Shown: positions 14,174 through 23,058 of the stretch, piece after piece | How the letters are laid out: every line of letters begins with the position of its first letter | Position numbering within the stretch: the first letter of the stretch is position 1 | NCBI GenBank assembly: GCA_019116245.1 | Contig: DXCC01000011.1 | Location: 1-39,414, forward strand | Reading direction: 5' to 3' | Source: Candidatus Tidjanibacter faecipullorum | Lineage (GTDB): Bacteria; Bacteroidota; Bacteroidia; Bacteroidales; Rikenellaceae | Length of the DNA: 39,414 bases | The notes under the pieces: generated by a model | Seen by the model: only the letters and a program-made list of their open reading frames with translations | Databases searched by the model: none | Told to the model about the DNA's origin: nothing | Program-made: the position numbers and the translations under genes

Positions 14174-16150
14174 ATGAAACGGACTTCTAAAAGTGGGATT
14201 ATGGGTCATTTTACCCGGTGGACTCGCAAGCCATATGGCGCGTTCGCTTCACTCGGCAAGGTAGTGAAGATCGGCGTGCTGTCGCTCACGATGTCGATCG
14301 TCACGCACAGCCCAAAAAGCGTAGCCGCTCAGCCGGATTCGCTGGAGGTGGCCCGTGTGGTCGAACTCGAGGCGCTGAACGTGACCGCCGAACGACTGAA
14401 TCCCACACGGGGAGTTACCACTCCCACGGAAGTGTACAGCCGCGACACGCTCTCCGTCGCGCCGCTGCAAACCATCGAAAGCGTACTGCGCATCAACCCC
14501 GCCGTCGATCTTCGCGAACGCGGCGCCAAGGGCATGCAGGCCGACATATCGGTCCGCGGCGGTACGTACGACCAAACCCTCATCCTGCTCAACGGCATCG
14601 ATTTCACCGATGCCCGCACCGGCCATCAGAGCCACAGCCTGCCTGTCGATCTGGACATCATCGGCGAGATTGACTTCATTACCGGACTGACCGGCATCGG
14701 CGCCTTCTCCGGAGCGCTCAACTTCATCACCACCCCCCTGCGCCCCAACTACCTGCGCGCGGAACTCTCGGGAGGAGCCTACGGATACCTCTACTCCAAC
14801 ATTTCGGGTGCCTTCACACGCAACGGACTTTCGGTGCTGGCCGCCGGTTCGATCCGACGCTCGGACGGCTACACCCACAACACCGACTTCTTCAATTCCA
14901 ACCTCTACTCGCGCATCACCTACCAGTCCGCTTCGGTGGGGCTGATCGATGCGCAGGTCGGATACCAGTGGCGCGACTTCGGAGCCAACAGCTTCTACTC
15001 GACCGCTTTTCCCGACCAGTTTGAACATACCGAAACCCAGCTCGCCTCGATCCGCTGGAGCCGCAACATCGGCATGTTCACCCTGAACGCCAATGTCAGC
15101 TACCGCAAGAATTTCGACCGCTACGAACTCTACCGGGCCGGCAAGGGCGCACCGGACGGCTGGACCCCCAACTACCACACGACCGACAACGCGGGCGCCG
15201 AAATCAGCGTCGACTACCGCTGGCGGTGGGGCACTTCGTCCATCGGAGCCGACTACAAGTACAATCACCTATACAGCAACGTCCTGGGCGAACTCATGGC
15301 GGCTCCCATACCCGTTCCGGGAGCGGATGCCGTCTACACCCGCGAAAAGGGACGCCACATCATCAACGGATGGCTCAGCCACCGCATGCGGCTGGGATCG
15401 ACTTCGCTGGCCGGATCGTTCAACCTCTCGCACAGCGAATACGGCACCTTCCCGTCGGGCAGTCTGGCCGTCAGCCAGCAGCTGCTGGAGGGATGGGACG
15501 TGGAAGCCGACCTGACCCGGTCGATGCGCCTGCCCACCTATACGGATCTCTACTACACGACCGCCACCCACATCGGAAACCCCAACCTGAAGGCGGAACA
15601 GGCCACAACCTACCAGTTGGGCACCCACTACCGCTACGGGCGTTTCCAGATCGGCGCCAGCGGCTTTTTCCGCCAGGGATCGAACATGATCGACTGGCGA
15701 CTGGTCGAGACACCCGAAGGCCAGAAGTGGCAATCGACCCAGCTCACCCGGCTCAACACCTACGGGGTGGAGCTGCTGGCCACCTATCGCGGCCGGCGCA
15801 TCCTGCGTCACGTGACCCTCAGTTACGGCTGGCTCAACTCCAACAAGGACACGCACGACATCACCAAATACGCACTCGACTTTATGAACCACAAGGTGGC
15901 GCTCCAGTGCGGCGTGAACATCTGGCGCGGTCTGTCGGCCGAGGTGACCGCCTCGTGGTACGACCGCAAGGATACGGCCGACACCATCTACAAGCCCTAC
16001 TGGCTGCTGGATGCTCGATTGAGCTGGACCCAGGGCGCCTTCACCTTCTATGTCGAGGCGACCAACCTCTGCAATACGGTCTACTATGACTTCGTGGGAG
16101 TCATCCAGCCGCCCCGCTGGATCAGCGGCGGCGTAGTGATGACCCTCTGA
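14174..16150 (+). CDS. TonB-dependent outer-membrane receptor
   Basis: A 658-aa ligand-gated outer-membrane transporter. A plug domain starts near residue 60 (LNVTAERLNPTRGVTTPTEV; ESVLRINPAVDLRERGAKGMQADISVRGGTYDQTLILLNG), followed by a beta-barrel with alternating aromatic strands to the last strand ending WISGGVVMTL. The N-terminus is unusual: before the hydrophobic signal (IGVLSLTMSIVTHS) stands a 30-residue basic stretch with HFTRWTRKPYGAFASLGK. From memory this long leader type recurs in Bacteroidota receptors, including cobalamin-type ones, but the ligand cannot be told from sequence. There is no SusD partner, so an oligosaccharide role is less likely. It has its own promoter and ends at a strong hairpin shared with the convergent PAP2 gene. 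Confidence 0.88.
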   Translation: MKRTSKSGIMGHFTRWTRKPYGAFASLGKVVKIGVLSLTMSIVTHSPKSVAAQPDSLEVARVVELEALNVTAERLNPTRGVTTPTEVYSRDTLSVAPLQTIESVLRINPAVDLRERGAKGMQADISVRGGTYDQTLILLNGIDFTDARTGHQSHSLPVDLDIIGEIDFITGLTGIGAFSGALNFITTPLRPNYLRAELSGGAYGYLYSNISGAFTRNGLSVLAAGSIRRSDGYTHNTDFFNSNLYSRITYQSASVGLIDAQVGYQWRDFGANSFYSTAFPDQFEHTETQLASIRWSRNIGMFTLNANVSYRKNFDRYELYRAGKGAPDGWTPNYHTTDNAGAEISVDYRWRWGTSSIGADYKYNHLYSNVLGELMAAPIPVPGADAVYTREKGRHIINGWLSHRMRLGSTSLAGSFNLSHSEYGTFPSGSLAVSQQLLEGWDVEADLTRSMRLPTYTDLYYTTATHIGNPNLKAEQATTYQLGTHYRYGRFQIGASGFFRQGSNMIDWRLVETPEGQKWQSTQLTRLNTYGVELLATYRGRRILRHVTLSYGWLNSNKDTHDITKYALDFMNHKVALQCGVNIWRGLSAEVTASWYDRKDTADTIYKPYWLLDARLSWTQGAFTFYVEATNLCNTVYYDFVGVIQPPRWISGGVVMTL

Positions 16151-16178
16151 CGCCCTACCCCTTCTCGCCGAATGCAGC

Positions 16179-16207
16179 GGGGCGTGCAACCGTCGGTTGC
16201 ACGCCCC
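16179..16207. terminator. Hairpin terminator between the TonB receptor and PAP2 genes
   Basis: A 13-bp perfect stem (16179-16191 with 16195-16207) and a 3-nt loop between convergent genes. There is no T-run on either side, so it may act with Rho or mainly protect mRNA ends. Confidence 0.65.
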
Positions 16208-16230
16208 GTATGGTTTCCGGTCCGCGGCGG

Positions 16231-17127
16231 TCAGAAAACGCAGACGAAGCCGGCCCCGTAGTAATCGACACCAATGGCCGGCGTGAAGGTCATGGCCGAA
16301 GTGCGCCGACGGGACTCGGAACGCCGGGTGCCGTAGATCCAGCGGTCGAAAACGGGCCACAGCAGATAGGCCGCCTCGACGCTGGCAATGGCGATGCCCG
16401 CACCGGCCGCCACGTCGCTCAGCCAGTGGCGCTTGTTGAACATGCGCATCACACCGGTGGTAGTGGCCAAGGCATAGCCCGCGATGCCGATCCAGGGCGA
16501 AACGTCCTTATACTCCCGGAAGAGCAGGTGGGCGCCCGTGAAGGCCATGGCCGTATGCCCCGACGGGAAGGAATTCCACGCCGAGCCGTCGGGCCGCAAC
16601 ACGGGGACGGTCGCCTTGATCGTATTGACTACGATGCCCATAATCAGATACGAGGTGGCGGCGATGATCGTTCGGTCAAGGAGGTTGTGCTGCCGGTTGT
16701 CCACCCCCGCAATCGACAGTCCCATATAGGCGGCCAGCGGGGCATACTGAATGTAGTCGTCGAACCGCGCCTTGCCCGGAAAGACCTCCCGCACATATTC
16801 GTCGATTCCGTGATTGACCTCCTGCAGCAGCGGATTGCCCTGTGCGACGATACCGTAGGTGATGAGGCCGGCCGGAATGATGAACCGTGCCCCGGTCGAA
16901 TGCCAGAAATCGCAGCGCCGCTCCGGCCGTGCGTCACGCTCCGCTGCCGCCAGGGCATGGCGGGCAAACACCTGCCCTTCGACGCGGGGGGCCAGACCGG
17001 CCACCGGAACGGAGGACGAGGTCCAGACCGCCGGACGCTCGATGGCATAGGAAAGCAACTGCCCGTGCAGCGGCAGGGCTGCGGCCAGGACACCACACAA
17101 CAGGCAAAGGGAGCGCAACAGTTTCAT
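16231..17127 (-). CDS. PAP2-family membrane phosphatase
   Basis: A 298-aa protein with an N-terminal signal segment (LLRSLCLLCGVLAAALPLHG). The three phosphatase motifs are present: KATVPVLRP (KxxxxxxRP), FPSGH (PSGH) and RMFNKRHWLSD (the SRxxxxxHxxxD motif, here starting with R after M). The surrounding hydrophobic helices fit a membrane PAP2 fold acting on lipid phosphates such as undecaprenyl pyrophosphate or phosphatidate; the substrate is not determined. ATG at 17127 is preferred to the TTG two codons upstream. It is convergent with the TonB receptor and divergent from the amber-split small gene. Confidence 0.85.
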   Translation of the reverse strand: MKLLRSLCLLCGVLAAALPLHGQLLSYAIERPAVWTSSSVPVAGLAPRVEGQVFARHALAAAERDARPERRCDFWHSTGARFIIPAGLITYGIVAQGNPLLQEVNHGIDEYVREVFPGKARFDDYIQYAPLAAYMGLSIAGVDNRQHNLLDRTIIAATSYLIMGIVVNTIKATVPVLRPDGSAWNSFPSGHTAMAFTGAHLLFREYKDVSPWIGIAGYALATTTGVMRMFNKRHWLSDVAAGAGIAIASVEAAYLLWPVFDRWIYGTRRSESRRRTSAMTFTPAIGVDYYGAGFVCVF

Positions 17128-17172
17128 CGGCAAGAAGGATCAAATGACCGGCAAACGCTGCCGGATCGGTCA

Positions 17173-17180
17173 CAAAAATA
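17173..17180 (-). promoter_or_regulatory. Putative promoter -7 box of the PAP2 gene
   Basis: The minus strand reads TATTTTTG, a full TAnnTTTG match 45 bp before the ATG at 17127. No clear -33 box. Confidence 0.45.
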
Positions 17181-17356
17181 GGCAAGATTGCCCAATAACC
17201 ACCTGCCGGCCGGGCGCCGGAACGGAAAATTCGACGGCATGACCGTTTCTGGCGCCACGGATTGGACAATTGCCCGACCGTTTGTTTTTTTGTGAAAAGC
17301 CGTCCGATCCGGGGCGGCCCGCCACCTGAACGATCAAACACCAAACACCGCACATC

Positions 17357-17770
17357 ATGAACGAACTGGGAAAAGGCAATGTACGCCGTCTGCTGCAGGA
17401 GAGTCTGTACGGAGAGATCGAAGAATACATGCAGGCTTGCCGGGGCATACGCTGTCCCGAGGGTTGGCGCGACGAAATCCGCGACATCACGCGCCGCGTG
17501 CTGGAACTGCTTTTCTACTATGACGAGGCAGAGATCACCGGAGTCGAATAGTGGGGCAACCGGCTCTGTTTCACCTATATACTACGTGGATACGGTGTGG
17601 GTGAAACAGCCCAGGTGGAATACGAAAGCGACCTGGGTTATCTGCGCATCCGCTTCGCCCTGCTGCGCGACGGCCATGTCCGTTCGACGGTCACCTACCA
17701 ACGCGAAGACGACGAGATTTCGCTCTCCTACCGACGTCCCAACGGCGAGTACGTCACCGTCATGGGATAA
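17357..17770 (+). pseudogene. Small hypothetical gene interrupted by an in-frame TAG
   Basis: From the ATG at 17357 (MNELGKGNVRRLLQESLYGE) the frame runs to TAG at 17549-17551. It then continues in the same frame for 72 more codons to TAA at 17768-17770, with sequence that looks like real protein (WGNRLCFTYILRGYGVGE, then LGYLRIRFALLRDGHVRS and ISLSYRRPNGEYVTVMG). The whole frame is 137 codons. The first part alone is a 64-aa helical peptide; the second has alternating beta-strand character. I recognise no family. The simplest view is a recent nonsense mutation (TAG for TAT or CAG); readthrough or a sequencing error are alternatives. Confidence 0.65.
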
Positions 17771-17832
17771 CCTTCCGTCCGGTCCGCCGCACCGCATTGC
17801 CCGCGCTTTTCGGCTGCCGGGCCGGCTGACGC

Positions 17833-17863
17833 TTGCCGTTTTTACGGAATATTCCTATATTTG
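17833..17863 (+). promoter_or_regulatory. Promoter of the POT transporter gene
   Basis: TTG at 17833-17835, 20 bp, then TATATTTG at 17856-17863. The predicted start near 17870 gives a 65-nt A/T-rich leader before the ATG at 17935. Confidence 0.6.
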
Positions 17864-17934
17864 TAAGCTTTAAAATAGCGCCTTACCGTAACAGAAAATT
17901 CAAAACAATTCAATCATTTCTAAATCAATCATTT

Positions 17935-19479
17935 ATGTTTAAAGGACATCCTAAAGGCCTAATTGCCGCCGCACTAAGCAACATGGGCGAGAGGTTCGGC
18001 TATTACATCATGAATGCAGTGCTGCTGCTCTTCTTGTGCTCCAAGTTCGGACTGAGCGATGAGACCAGCGGTATTATCTATGCAATCTTCTACGCGCTCA
18101 TATACGTGTTGAGTCTGATTGGCGGTTATATCGCAGACAAGACCCAGAATTACAAAGGCACCATCATGTCCGGTCTGGTAACGATGGCCGTGGGATACGT
18201 CCTGCTGTCGATTCCGATCCTCGCCACCCCCGAGAACACCAAATGGCTGTTGCCGTTCACCTGCGGTGCCCTGCTGCTGATCGCGTTCGGCAACGGTCTG
18301 TTCAAAGGCAACCTCCAGGCCATCGTAGGTCAGATGTACGATAATCCCAAATACTCGGACAAACGGGATTCCGGCTTCCAGATTTTCTACGTGTTCATCA
18401 ATATCGGCGGTCTGGTAGCTCCGTTCATCGCTCCGATGCTGCGAAGCTGGTGGCTGGGAGTCAACAACATGGCCTACAACGCCGCTCTGCCTGAGCTCTG
18501 CCACAAATACATCACGGCAGGAGGCAACCTCGACCCCGACCAGCTCACCAAATTTCAGGAGTTGGCCGAAAATGTGATGCTGAACGGCATCCCGGTAGGC
18601 GACCTGATGACCTTTGCCAACAACTACCTCGACGTATTCAACACCGGCGTACACTACTCGTTCCTCGCCTCGGTGGCTGCCATGCTGATCTCCCTGCTGA
18701 TCTTCGTCTTCACCAAGAAGCACATGCCCACCCCCGCCAAGAAAGAGGCTGCCGTGGTAGAACAGTACACCAAGGAAGAGAAACTGGCCATGGCCAAGGA
18801 AATCAAACAGCGTCTGTACGCCCTGTTTGCCGTGCTCGGCGTTGCCATCTTCTTCTGGTTCTCGTTCCACCAGAACGGCCAGTCCCTGTCGGTATTCGCC
18901 CGTGACTTCGTGTCCACCGACTCCATTGCACCTGAAATCTGGCAGGCCGTCAATCCGTTCTTTGTGATCACCCTGACCCCGATCGTGATGTTCGTGTTCG
19001 CCTCCATCAAACGGAAAAGAGGTAAAGACATCTCCACGCCCAGAAAGATCGCCATCGGTATGTTGATTGCCAGCATTGCCTACCTGTTCCTCACGATCTT
19101 CGCAGCCGTCAAAGGCTATCCCTCCGGCGAGGTGTTCAGAAGCTGGGATGTAGCCGCTCAGGATGCCGTAAAGGCGGGTCCGTGGGTGCTGATCGTCACC
19201 TATTTCTTCCTGACCGTAGCCGAACTGTTCATCTCCCCGCTGGGTCTGTCGTTTGTATCGAAAGTTGCCCCCAAGAATCTGCAGGGTATCTGCCAGGGTC
19301 TCTGGCTCGGCGCTACGGCCGTGGGTAACCTGCTCATCTGGATCGGCCCGCTGATGTACAACAGCTTCAGCAGTCAGTGGATGTGCTGGCTGGTATTCAT
19401 GATCGTCTGCCTCATTTCCATGGGTATCATGCTCGCCATGGTAAAATGGCTGGAACGAATCACGATGGGCAAAGAATAA
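17935..19479 (+). CDS. Proton-dependent oligopeptide transporter (POT/PTR family)
   Basis: A 514-aa inner-membrane MFS transporter importing di- and tripeptides with protons. The family signature is visible at the N-terminus: MFKGHPKGLIAAALSNMGER-FGYY (the ERFGYY motif), with a second signature GNGLFKGNLQAIVGQMY near residue 120. About 12-14 hydrophobic helices follow, and the C-terminal region has AELFISPLGLSFVSKVAP and GLWLGATAVGNLL. Length and motifs are complete. The ATG at 17935 is preferred over an earlier one because the conserved N-terminus begins here and the promoter lies between the two. A strong terminator follows, then a relic of a second POT gene. Confidence 0.92.
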   Translation: MFKGHPKGLIAAALSNMGERFGYYIMNAVLLLFLCSKFGLSDETSGIIYAIFYALIYVLSLIGGYIADKTQNYKGTIMSGLVTMAVGYVLLSIPILATPENTKWLLPFTCGALLLIAFGNGLFKGNLQAIVGQMYDNPKYSDKRDSGFQIFYVFINIGGLVAPFIAPMLRSWWLGVNNMAYNAALPELCHKYITAGGNLDPDQLTKFQELAENVMLNGIPVGDLMTFANNYLDVFNTGVHYSFLASVAAMLISLLIFVFTKKHMPTPAKKEAAVVEQYTKEEKLAMAKEIKQRLYALFAVLGVAIFFWFSFHQNGQSLSVFARDFVSTDSIAPEIWQAVNPFFVITLTPIVMFVFASIKRKRGKDISTPRKIAIGMLIASIAYLFLTIFAAVKGYPSGEVFRSWDVAAQDAVKAGPWVLIVTYFFLTVAELFISPLGLSFVSKVAPKNLQGICQGLWLGATAVGNLLIWIGPLMYNSFSSQWMCWLVFMIVCLISMGIMLAMVKWLERITMGKE

Positions 19480-19509
19480 GTATCTGGAGCTTTCTTGAAC
19501 TCATTTTCC

Positions 19510-19541
19510 AAGCGCTCGCCGATCTCGGCGAGCGCTTTTTT
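19510..19541 (+). terminator. Rho-independent terminator of the POT gene
   Basis: A 12-bp perfect stem (19510-19521 with 19526-19537), 4-nt loop, and six T. Confidence 0.92.
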
Positions 19542-19676
19542 GTGGGTCCGCGTGAACGAGGCCTGCCGACAACGATCCGGCTGCCCGACAAAGGCGAGCC
19601 CGACCGGTCTTCTCCATCCAATGGACTTTCCGCTCGGATCGGGTACTACCTACCGCCCAAGAACCAAGAGCCAACG

Positions 19677-19850
19677 GGAGGGGGCTGGTTCGCCGCTACG
19701 GCCGTCGGCAACTACCTCGTCTCGATCATCGGCATGCTGTGGGGCAGCCTCCCGCTGTGGCAGCTGTGGTCGATCCTGATCGTGCTCTGTCTGATCTCGG
19801 CTCTCTTCATCTTCTCGATTATGAAGAAGCTGGAGAACGCTACGAAATAG
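19677..19850 (+). pseudogene. Relic of a second POT-family transporter (C-terminal end only)
   Basis: In the frame that ends at 19850 the sequence GGGWFAATAVGNYLVSIIG, then LWQLWSILIVLCLISALFIF and the basic tail MKKLENATK, aligns by eye with the last helices of the intact transporter upstream (GLWLGATAVGNLLIWIGP ... WLVFMIVCLISMGIML). There is no start or transporter-like sequence before about 19677. The remnant keeps its own terminator at 19871-19900. Most likely a tandem paralogue lost its first 90% by deletion. Confidence 0.75.
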
Positions 19851-19870
19851 GCCCTGTCCGATCCGACAAC

Positions 19871-19900
19871 AAAGGGGAGCTCCGGCTCCCCTTTCTTTTT
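19871..19900 (+). terminator. Rho-independent terminator behind the POT relic
   Basis: A 10-bp perfect stem (AAAGGGGAGC 19871-19880 with 19885-19894), loop TCCG, then a T-rich tail. Confidence 0.88.
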
Positions 19901-19945
19901 GTCCGCCGCAGCCCCGCAACCGTGCCGCAAGCGCGAAAAAATGCG

Positions 19946-19953
19946 TAATTTTG
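19946..19953 (+). promoter_or_regulatory. Putative promoter -7 box of the MBL-rSAM-SDR operon
   Basis: TAATTTTG matches TAnnTTTG, about 67 bp before the ATG at 20020; no -33 box is clear. Confidence 0.5.
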
Positions 19954-20019
19954 GAGACTGAACCCGCCCGAAGAAACCGGTCTGCACGCCGGCCCGGAGC
20001 GGGAAATGCTCTACCGCAT

Positions 20020-20883
20020 ATGTTACGACTCACCTTTCTCGGAACCGGCACCTCGCAGGGCGTGCCCATGATCGGCTGCGACTGTGAAGTGTGCCGCTCC
20101 CGCGATCACCACGACAAACGGCTGCGTTCCTCCGTCATGATCGAACGCTTCGACGCCACACCCCCGGTCCACGTCATCATTCCCGAAGCCGCCACCCATC
20201 CGGCCACCGCACACGGCGCTTTCGACCGTCCGGTGGGAGCCGACGGCCGCATCGTCATCGACGCGGGTCCCGACTTCCGCTACCAGATGCTGCGCGAAGG
20301 GGTTCACACGCTCGATGCCATCCTGCTGACCCACGAACACAAGGATCACGTGGGCGGAATCGACGACGTGCGCGCCTTCAACTATTTTCAGGGACGGGCC
20401 ATTCCGATCTATGCCACCGAACGGGTGGGCAATGTCGTGCGCAAGGATTTCGACTACGCCTTCAGCGCCGACCGCTACCCCGGTGCCCCCGAGATCGACC
20501 TGCGCACCATCCGTCCCGAGGTGCCGTTCGACGTGGCGGGTTTCCACGTGGTGCCGGTTACGGGTCGCCACTACATCCTGCCCGTGACGGGCTACCGCAT
20601 CGGTCCGCTCGCCTACCTGACCGACTTCAACAGCATCGAGGAGTCCGAACTCCGCAAACTGGAGGGTATCGACACGCTGGTCATCAATGCCCTGCGCTAC
20701 ACCAAACATATCTCCCACTTCACCGTCGAGGAGGCCATCGCCGTCAGCCGGCGCATCGCCCCGCGACGCACCTACCTGACCCACATGTCGCACCAGATCG
20801 GTCCCTACGAGAAGGTGCACGGCACACTGCCCGAGGGCATCGAATTTGCCTGGGACGGACTGAAAATCGACATAAACGACTGA
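20020..20883 (+). CDS. Metallo-beta-lactamase-fold hydrolase, PhnP-like
   Basis: A 287-aa cytoplasmic hydrolase of the PhnP/phosphodiesterase-like MBL group. The start MLRLTFLGTGTSQGVP is the standard first strand of this group, followed by the Cys cluster GCDCEVC, the ligand motif LTHEHKDHVGG, then PVTGRHYILPVTGYRIG, YLTDFN and YLTHMSHQ. Between the first strands (SVMIERFD) and DAGPDFRYQ there is an insert of about 30 residues rich in Pro, Ala and His (IIPEAATHPATAHGAF) that I would not expect in this family. It is the first gene of a tight three-gene operon with a radical SAM protein (5-bp gap) and an SDR. The substrate is unknown; the phosphonate pathway is not indicated by neighbours. Confidence 0.85.
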   Translation: MLRLTFLGTGTSQGVPMIGCDCEVCRSRDHHDKRLRSSVMIERFDATPPVHVIIPEAATHPATAHGAFDRPVGADGRIVIDAGPDFRYQMLREGVHTLDAILLTHEHKDHVGGIDDVRAFNYFQGRAIPIYATERVGNVVRKDFDYAFSADRYPGAPEIDLRTIRPEVPFDVAGFHVVPVTGRHYILPVTGYRIGPLAYLTDFNSIEESELRKLEGIDTLVINALRYTKHISHFTVEEAIAVSRRIAPRRTYLTHMSHQIGPYEKVHGTLPEGIEFAWDGLKIDIND

Positions 20884-20888
20884 ACGCC

Positions 20889-23030
20889 ATGGGAAACATC
20901 CTGCTCGTCACCCCGCCCTTCCTGCAACCCAATGCCCCCTATCCGGCAACGGCCTATCTGAAAAGCTATCTGGAGCGGCACGGTCACCACGCCGAACAAT
21001 ACGACCTCTCGGTCGCCCTGCTCAATGCGATCTTCTCCTCGGAGTTTCTGACCAAAGTGTTCGACCTCTACCCCGTCGCCAAGGCGGACGGCCTCGAGAT
21101 CGACGAGGAGATGCTCCCCGACATCGAACGCATCCACGCCCTGCGCGCAGCCTACATCGACACGATCGACGCGGTGATGGAGTTCCTGCGCGGCAAGGAT
21201 TCCACGCTGGCCCACCCGATCTGCCGCGGCGACTTCCTGCCGCAGGCCGGCCGCTTCGATACGCTAGAGGACCCTGAAGAGGAGTTCGGCTGGATGGGCA
21301 TTCAGGACTGCGCCAAACACCTCTGCACCCTCTACCTGCAGGACATCAGCGACTTCATCCGCGCCGTGGTCACGGACAACTTCGAGATCGTGCGCTACGC
21401 CGAACAGCTTGCCGTGTCGCTGCCCGAATTCTCCACGCTGGAGCAGGAACTGCGCCTGCCGCCCAACATGATCGAGCTGCGCATGACCGAACTGCTCCGC
21501 CGACGCATCGAGGCCCAGCAACCGGAGGTGATCGCCATGACGGTGCCCTTCCCCGGCAACCTGCTCGCCGCCCTACGCTGCGGACAATATATCAAATCGA
21601 ACTTCCCGCACATCAGGGTCGTCATCGGCGGCGGCTATCCCACCACCGAACTGCGCCAGATGAGCGACCGGACGATCTTCTCCTACGTCGACTACATCAT
21701 TCTCGACGACGGCGAACGCGCCCTGGAACACATACTCAACGGCGAGGAGCCGACCGGCACGATCACCCCCGACGGCTACCGCGACGGCACGGAACGCATC
21801 ACCCACCGCGAACGGGGCTGCCCCGACTTCGACGGGCTGTGCGGCGAGGAGTACTTCTCGCTGTGCGAGGTGGCCAATCCGATGCACCGCCTGTGGAGCG
21901 ACGGCCGCTGGAACAAGATGATGCTGGCACACGGCTGCTACTGGGCCGGATGCGCCTTCTGTGACACCTCGCTCGACTACATCGGCCGCTACGACGGCGT
22001 GACGGCCACCGAACTGGCCGACTGGATGGACCGCGTGGCCGCCCAGACCGGCTCGCGCGGCTTCCACTTCGTGGACGAGGCGGCTCCGCCCCGCCTGCTG
22101 CGCGACCTGTCGCTGGAGTTGCTGCGCCGCCGTCGCCGCTACGTCTGGTGGACCAACATCCGGTTCGAGAAAGCCTTCACGGGCGACCTGTGCAACCTGA
22201 TGGCCGCCGCCGGATGCATTGCCGTATCGGGCGGCCTGGAGGTGGCCTCCGACCGGCTGCTGGCCATGATCGGCAAGGGCATCACCATCCAGCAGGCCAC
22301 GATCGCGATGCGCAACTTCTTCTATGCGGGCATCATGGTCCACACCTATCTGATGTACGGACTGCCGACCCAGACGCTGCAGGAGACCATCGACGCACTG
22401 GAGGTGGTGCGCCAGCTGTTCCGTGCTGAACTGATCGGCTCGGCCTTCTGGCACCGCTACGCCATGACACTCCACAGTCCCTCCGGCCAGCATCCCGAAC
22501 GGTTCGGCGTGCGCCGCAAGGGAACGATGCCCAACGCCTTTGCCAACAACGAGATCTTCTTCTCGGACAACCGGGGCTACAGCCTTGACATGGTGGGCGA
22601 TGCGCTCCGCCTCTCGCTGGCCAACTACATGGCCGGCGAAGGACTCGACAAGCCCGTCCACAAATGGTTTGCCGCCAAGGTCTCCCCGACCACCGTCGAA
22701 CCCACGCTCGTCACCGACCACCTGCTCCGTCCCGACGCCTGCCGCATCTTCGACCCGAAGGCCCGGCTGGTGTGGATCGGCAGCGCACTGGAACGGACCG
22801 ACAAGGGAGTGCTGGCCCGCAGCAACAGCGAAGACAAGCGGTTGAAATTCTCCGATGTCGATGCCGAATTCCTGCTGGCCACAACGTCCGAATGCAGCGA
22901 CCTTGGCCGCCGCATCACCTTCGGCGAGATCAAGGAGCGTTACGAACAGACCACGGGCGAGCCCTTCGCCGTGCTCTACCACTCCAAGCAGTGGGACATT
23001 CTGCGCGGCTTCGGACTGCTCCAGTTGTAA
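20889..23030 (+). CDS. B12-binding-type radical SAM protein
   Basis: A 713-aa protein. The N-terminus (GNILLVTPPFLQPNAPYPAT) and the block EVIAMTVPFPGNLLAALRC ... IRVVIGGGYPTTEL ... IILDDGERALEHIL form a cobalamin-binding-like Rossmann region (to about residue 290), interrupted by a long helical insert. The radical SAM core starts at AHGCYWAGCAFCDTSLDYI. The three cluster cysteines are C350, C355 and C358, that is Cx4Cx2C rather than the usual Cx3Cx2C. A GGLEVAS SAM-binding-like segment and a C-terminal 200-residue extension follow. Reaction unknown; members of this superfamily methylate or rearrange unactivated carbons. It sits 5 bp after the MBL gene and 28 bp before the SDR, so a common pathway is likely. 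Confidence 0.82.
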   Translation: MGNILLVTPPFLQPNAPYPATAYLKSYLERHGHHAEQYDLSVALLNAIFSSEFLTKVFDLYPVAKADGLEIDEEMLPDIERIHALRAAYIDTIDAVMEFLRGKDSTLAHPICRGDFLPQAGRFDTLEDPEEEFGWMGIQDCAKHLCTLYLQDISDFIRAVVTDNFEIVRYAEQLAVSLPEFSTLEQELRLPPNMIELRMTELLRRRIEAQQPEVIAMTVPFPGNLLAALRCGQYIKSNFPHIRVVIGGGYPTTELRQMSDRTIFSYVDYIILDDGERALEHILNGEEPTGTITPDGYRDGTERITHRERGCPDFDGLCGEEYFSLCEVANPMHRLWSDGRWNKMMLAHGCYWAGCAFCDTSLDYIGRYDGVTATELADWMDRVAAQTGSRGFHFVDEAAPPRLLRDLSLELLRRRRRYVWWTNIRFEKAFTGDLCNLMAAAGCIAVSGGLEVASDRLLAMIGKGITIQQATIAMRNFFYAGIMVHTYLMYGLPTQTLQETIDALEVVRQLFRAELIGSAFWHRYAMTLHSPSGQHPERFGVRRKGTMPNAFANNEIFFSDNRGYSLDMVGDALRLSLANYMAGEGLDKPVHKWFAAKVSPTTVEPTLVTDHLLRPDACRIFDPKARLVWIGSALERTDKGVLARSNSEDKRLKFSDVDAEFLLATTSECSDLGRRITFGEIKERYEQTTGEPFAVLYHSKQWDILRGFGLLQL

Positions 23031-23058
23031 CCGGTCAACAAACACAAAACGACATACT

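Noticed and set aside
19377-19676. Upstream part of the frame ending at 19850 as an N-terminus of a real protein
   Set aside because: It overlaps the intact POT gene in another frame and crosses its terminator; the sequence is not transporter-like.
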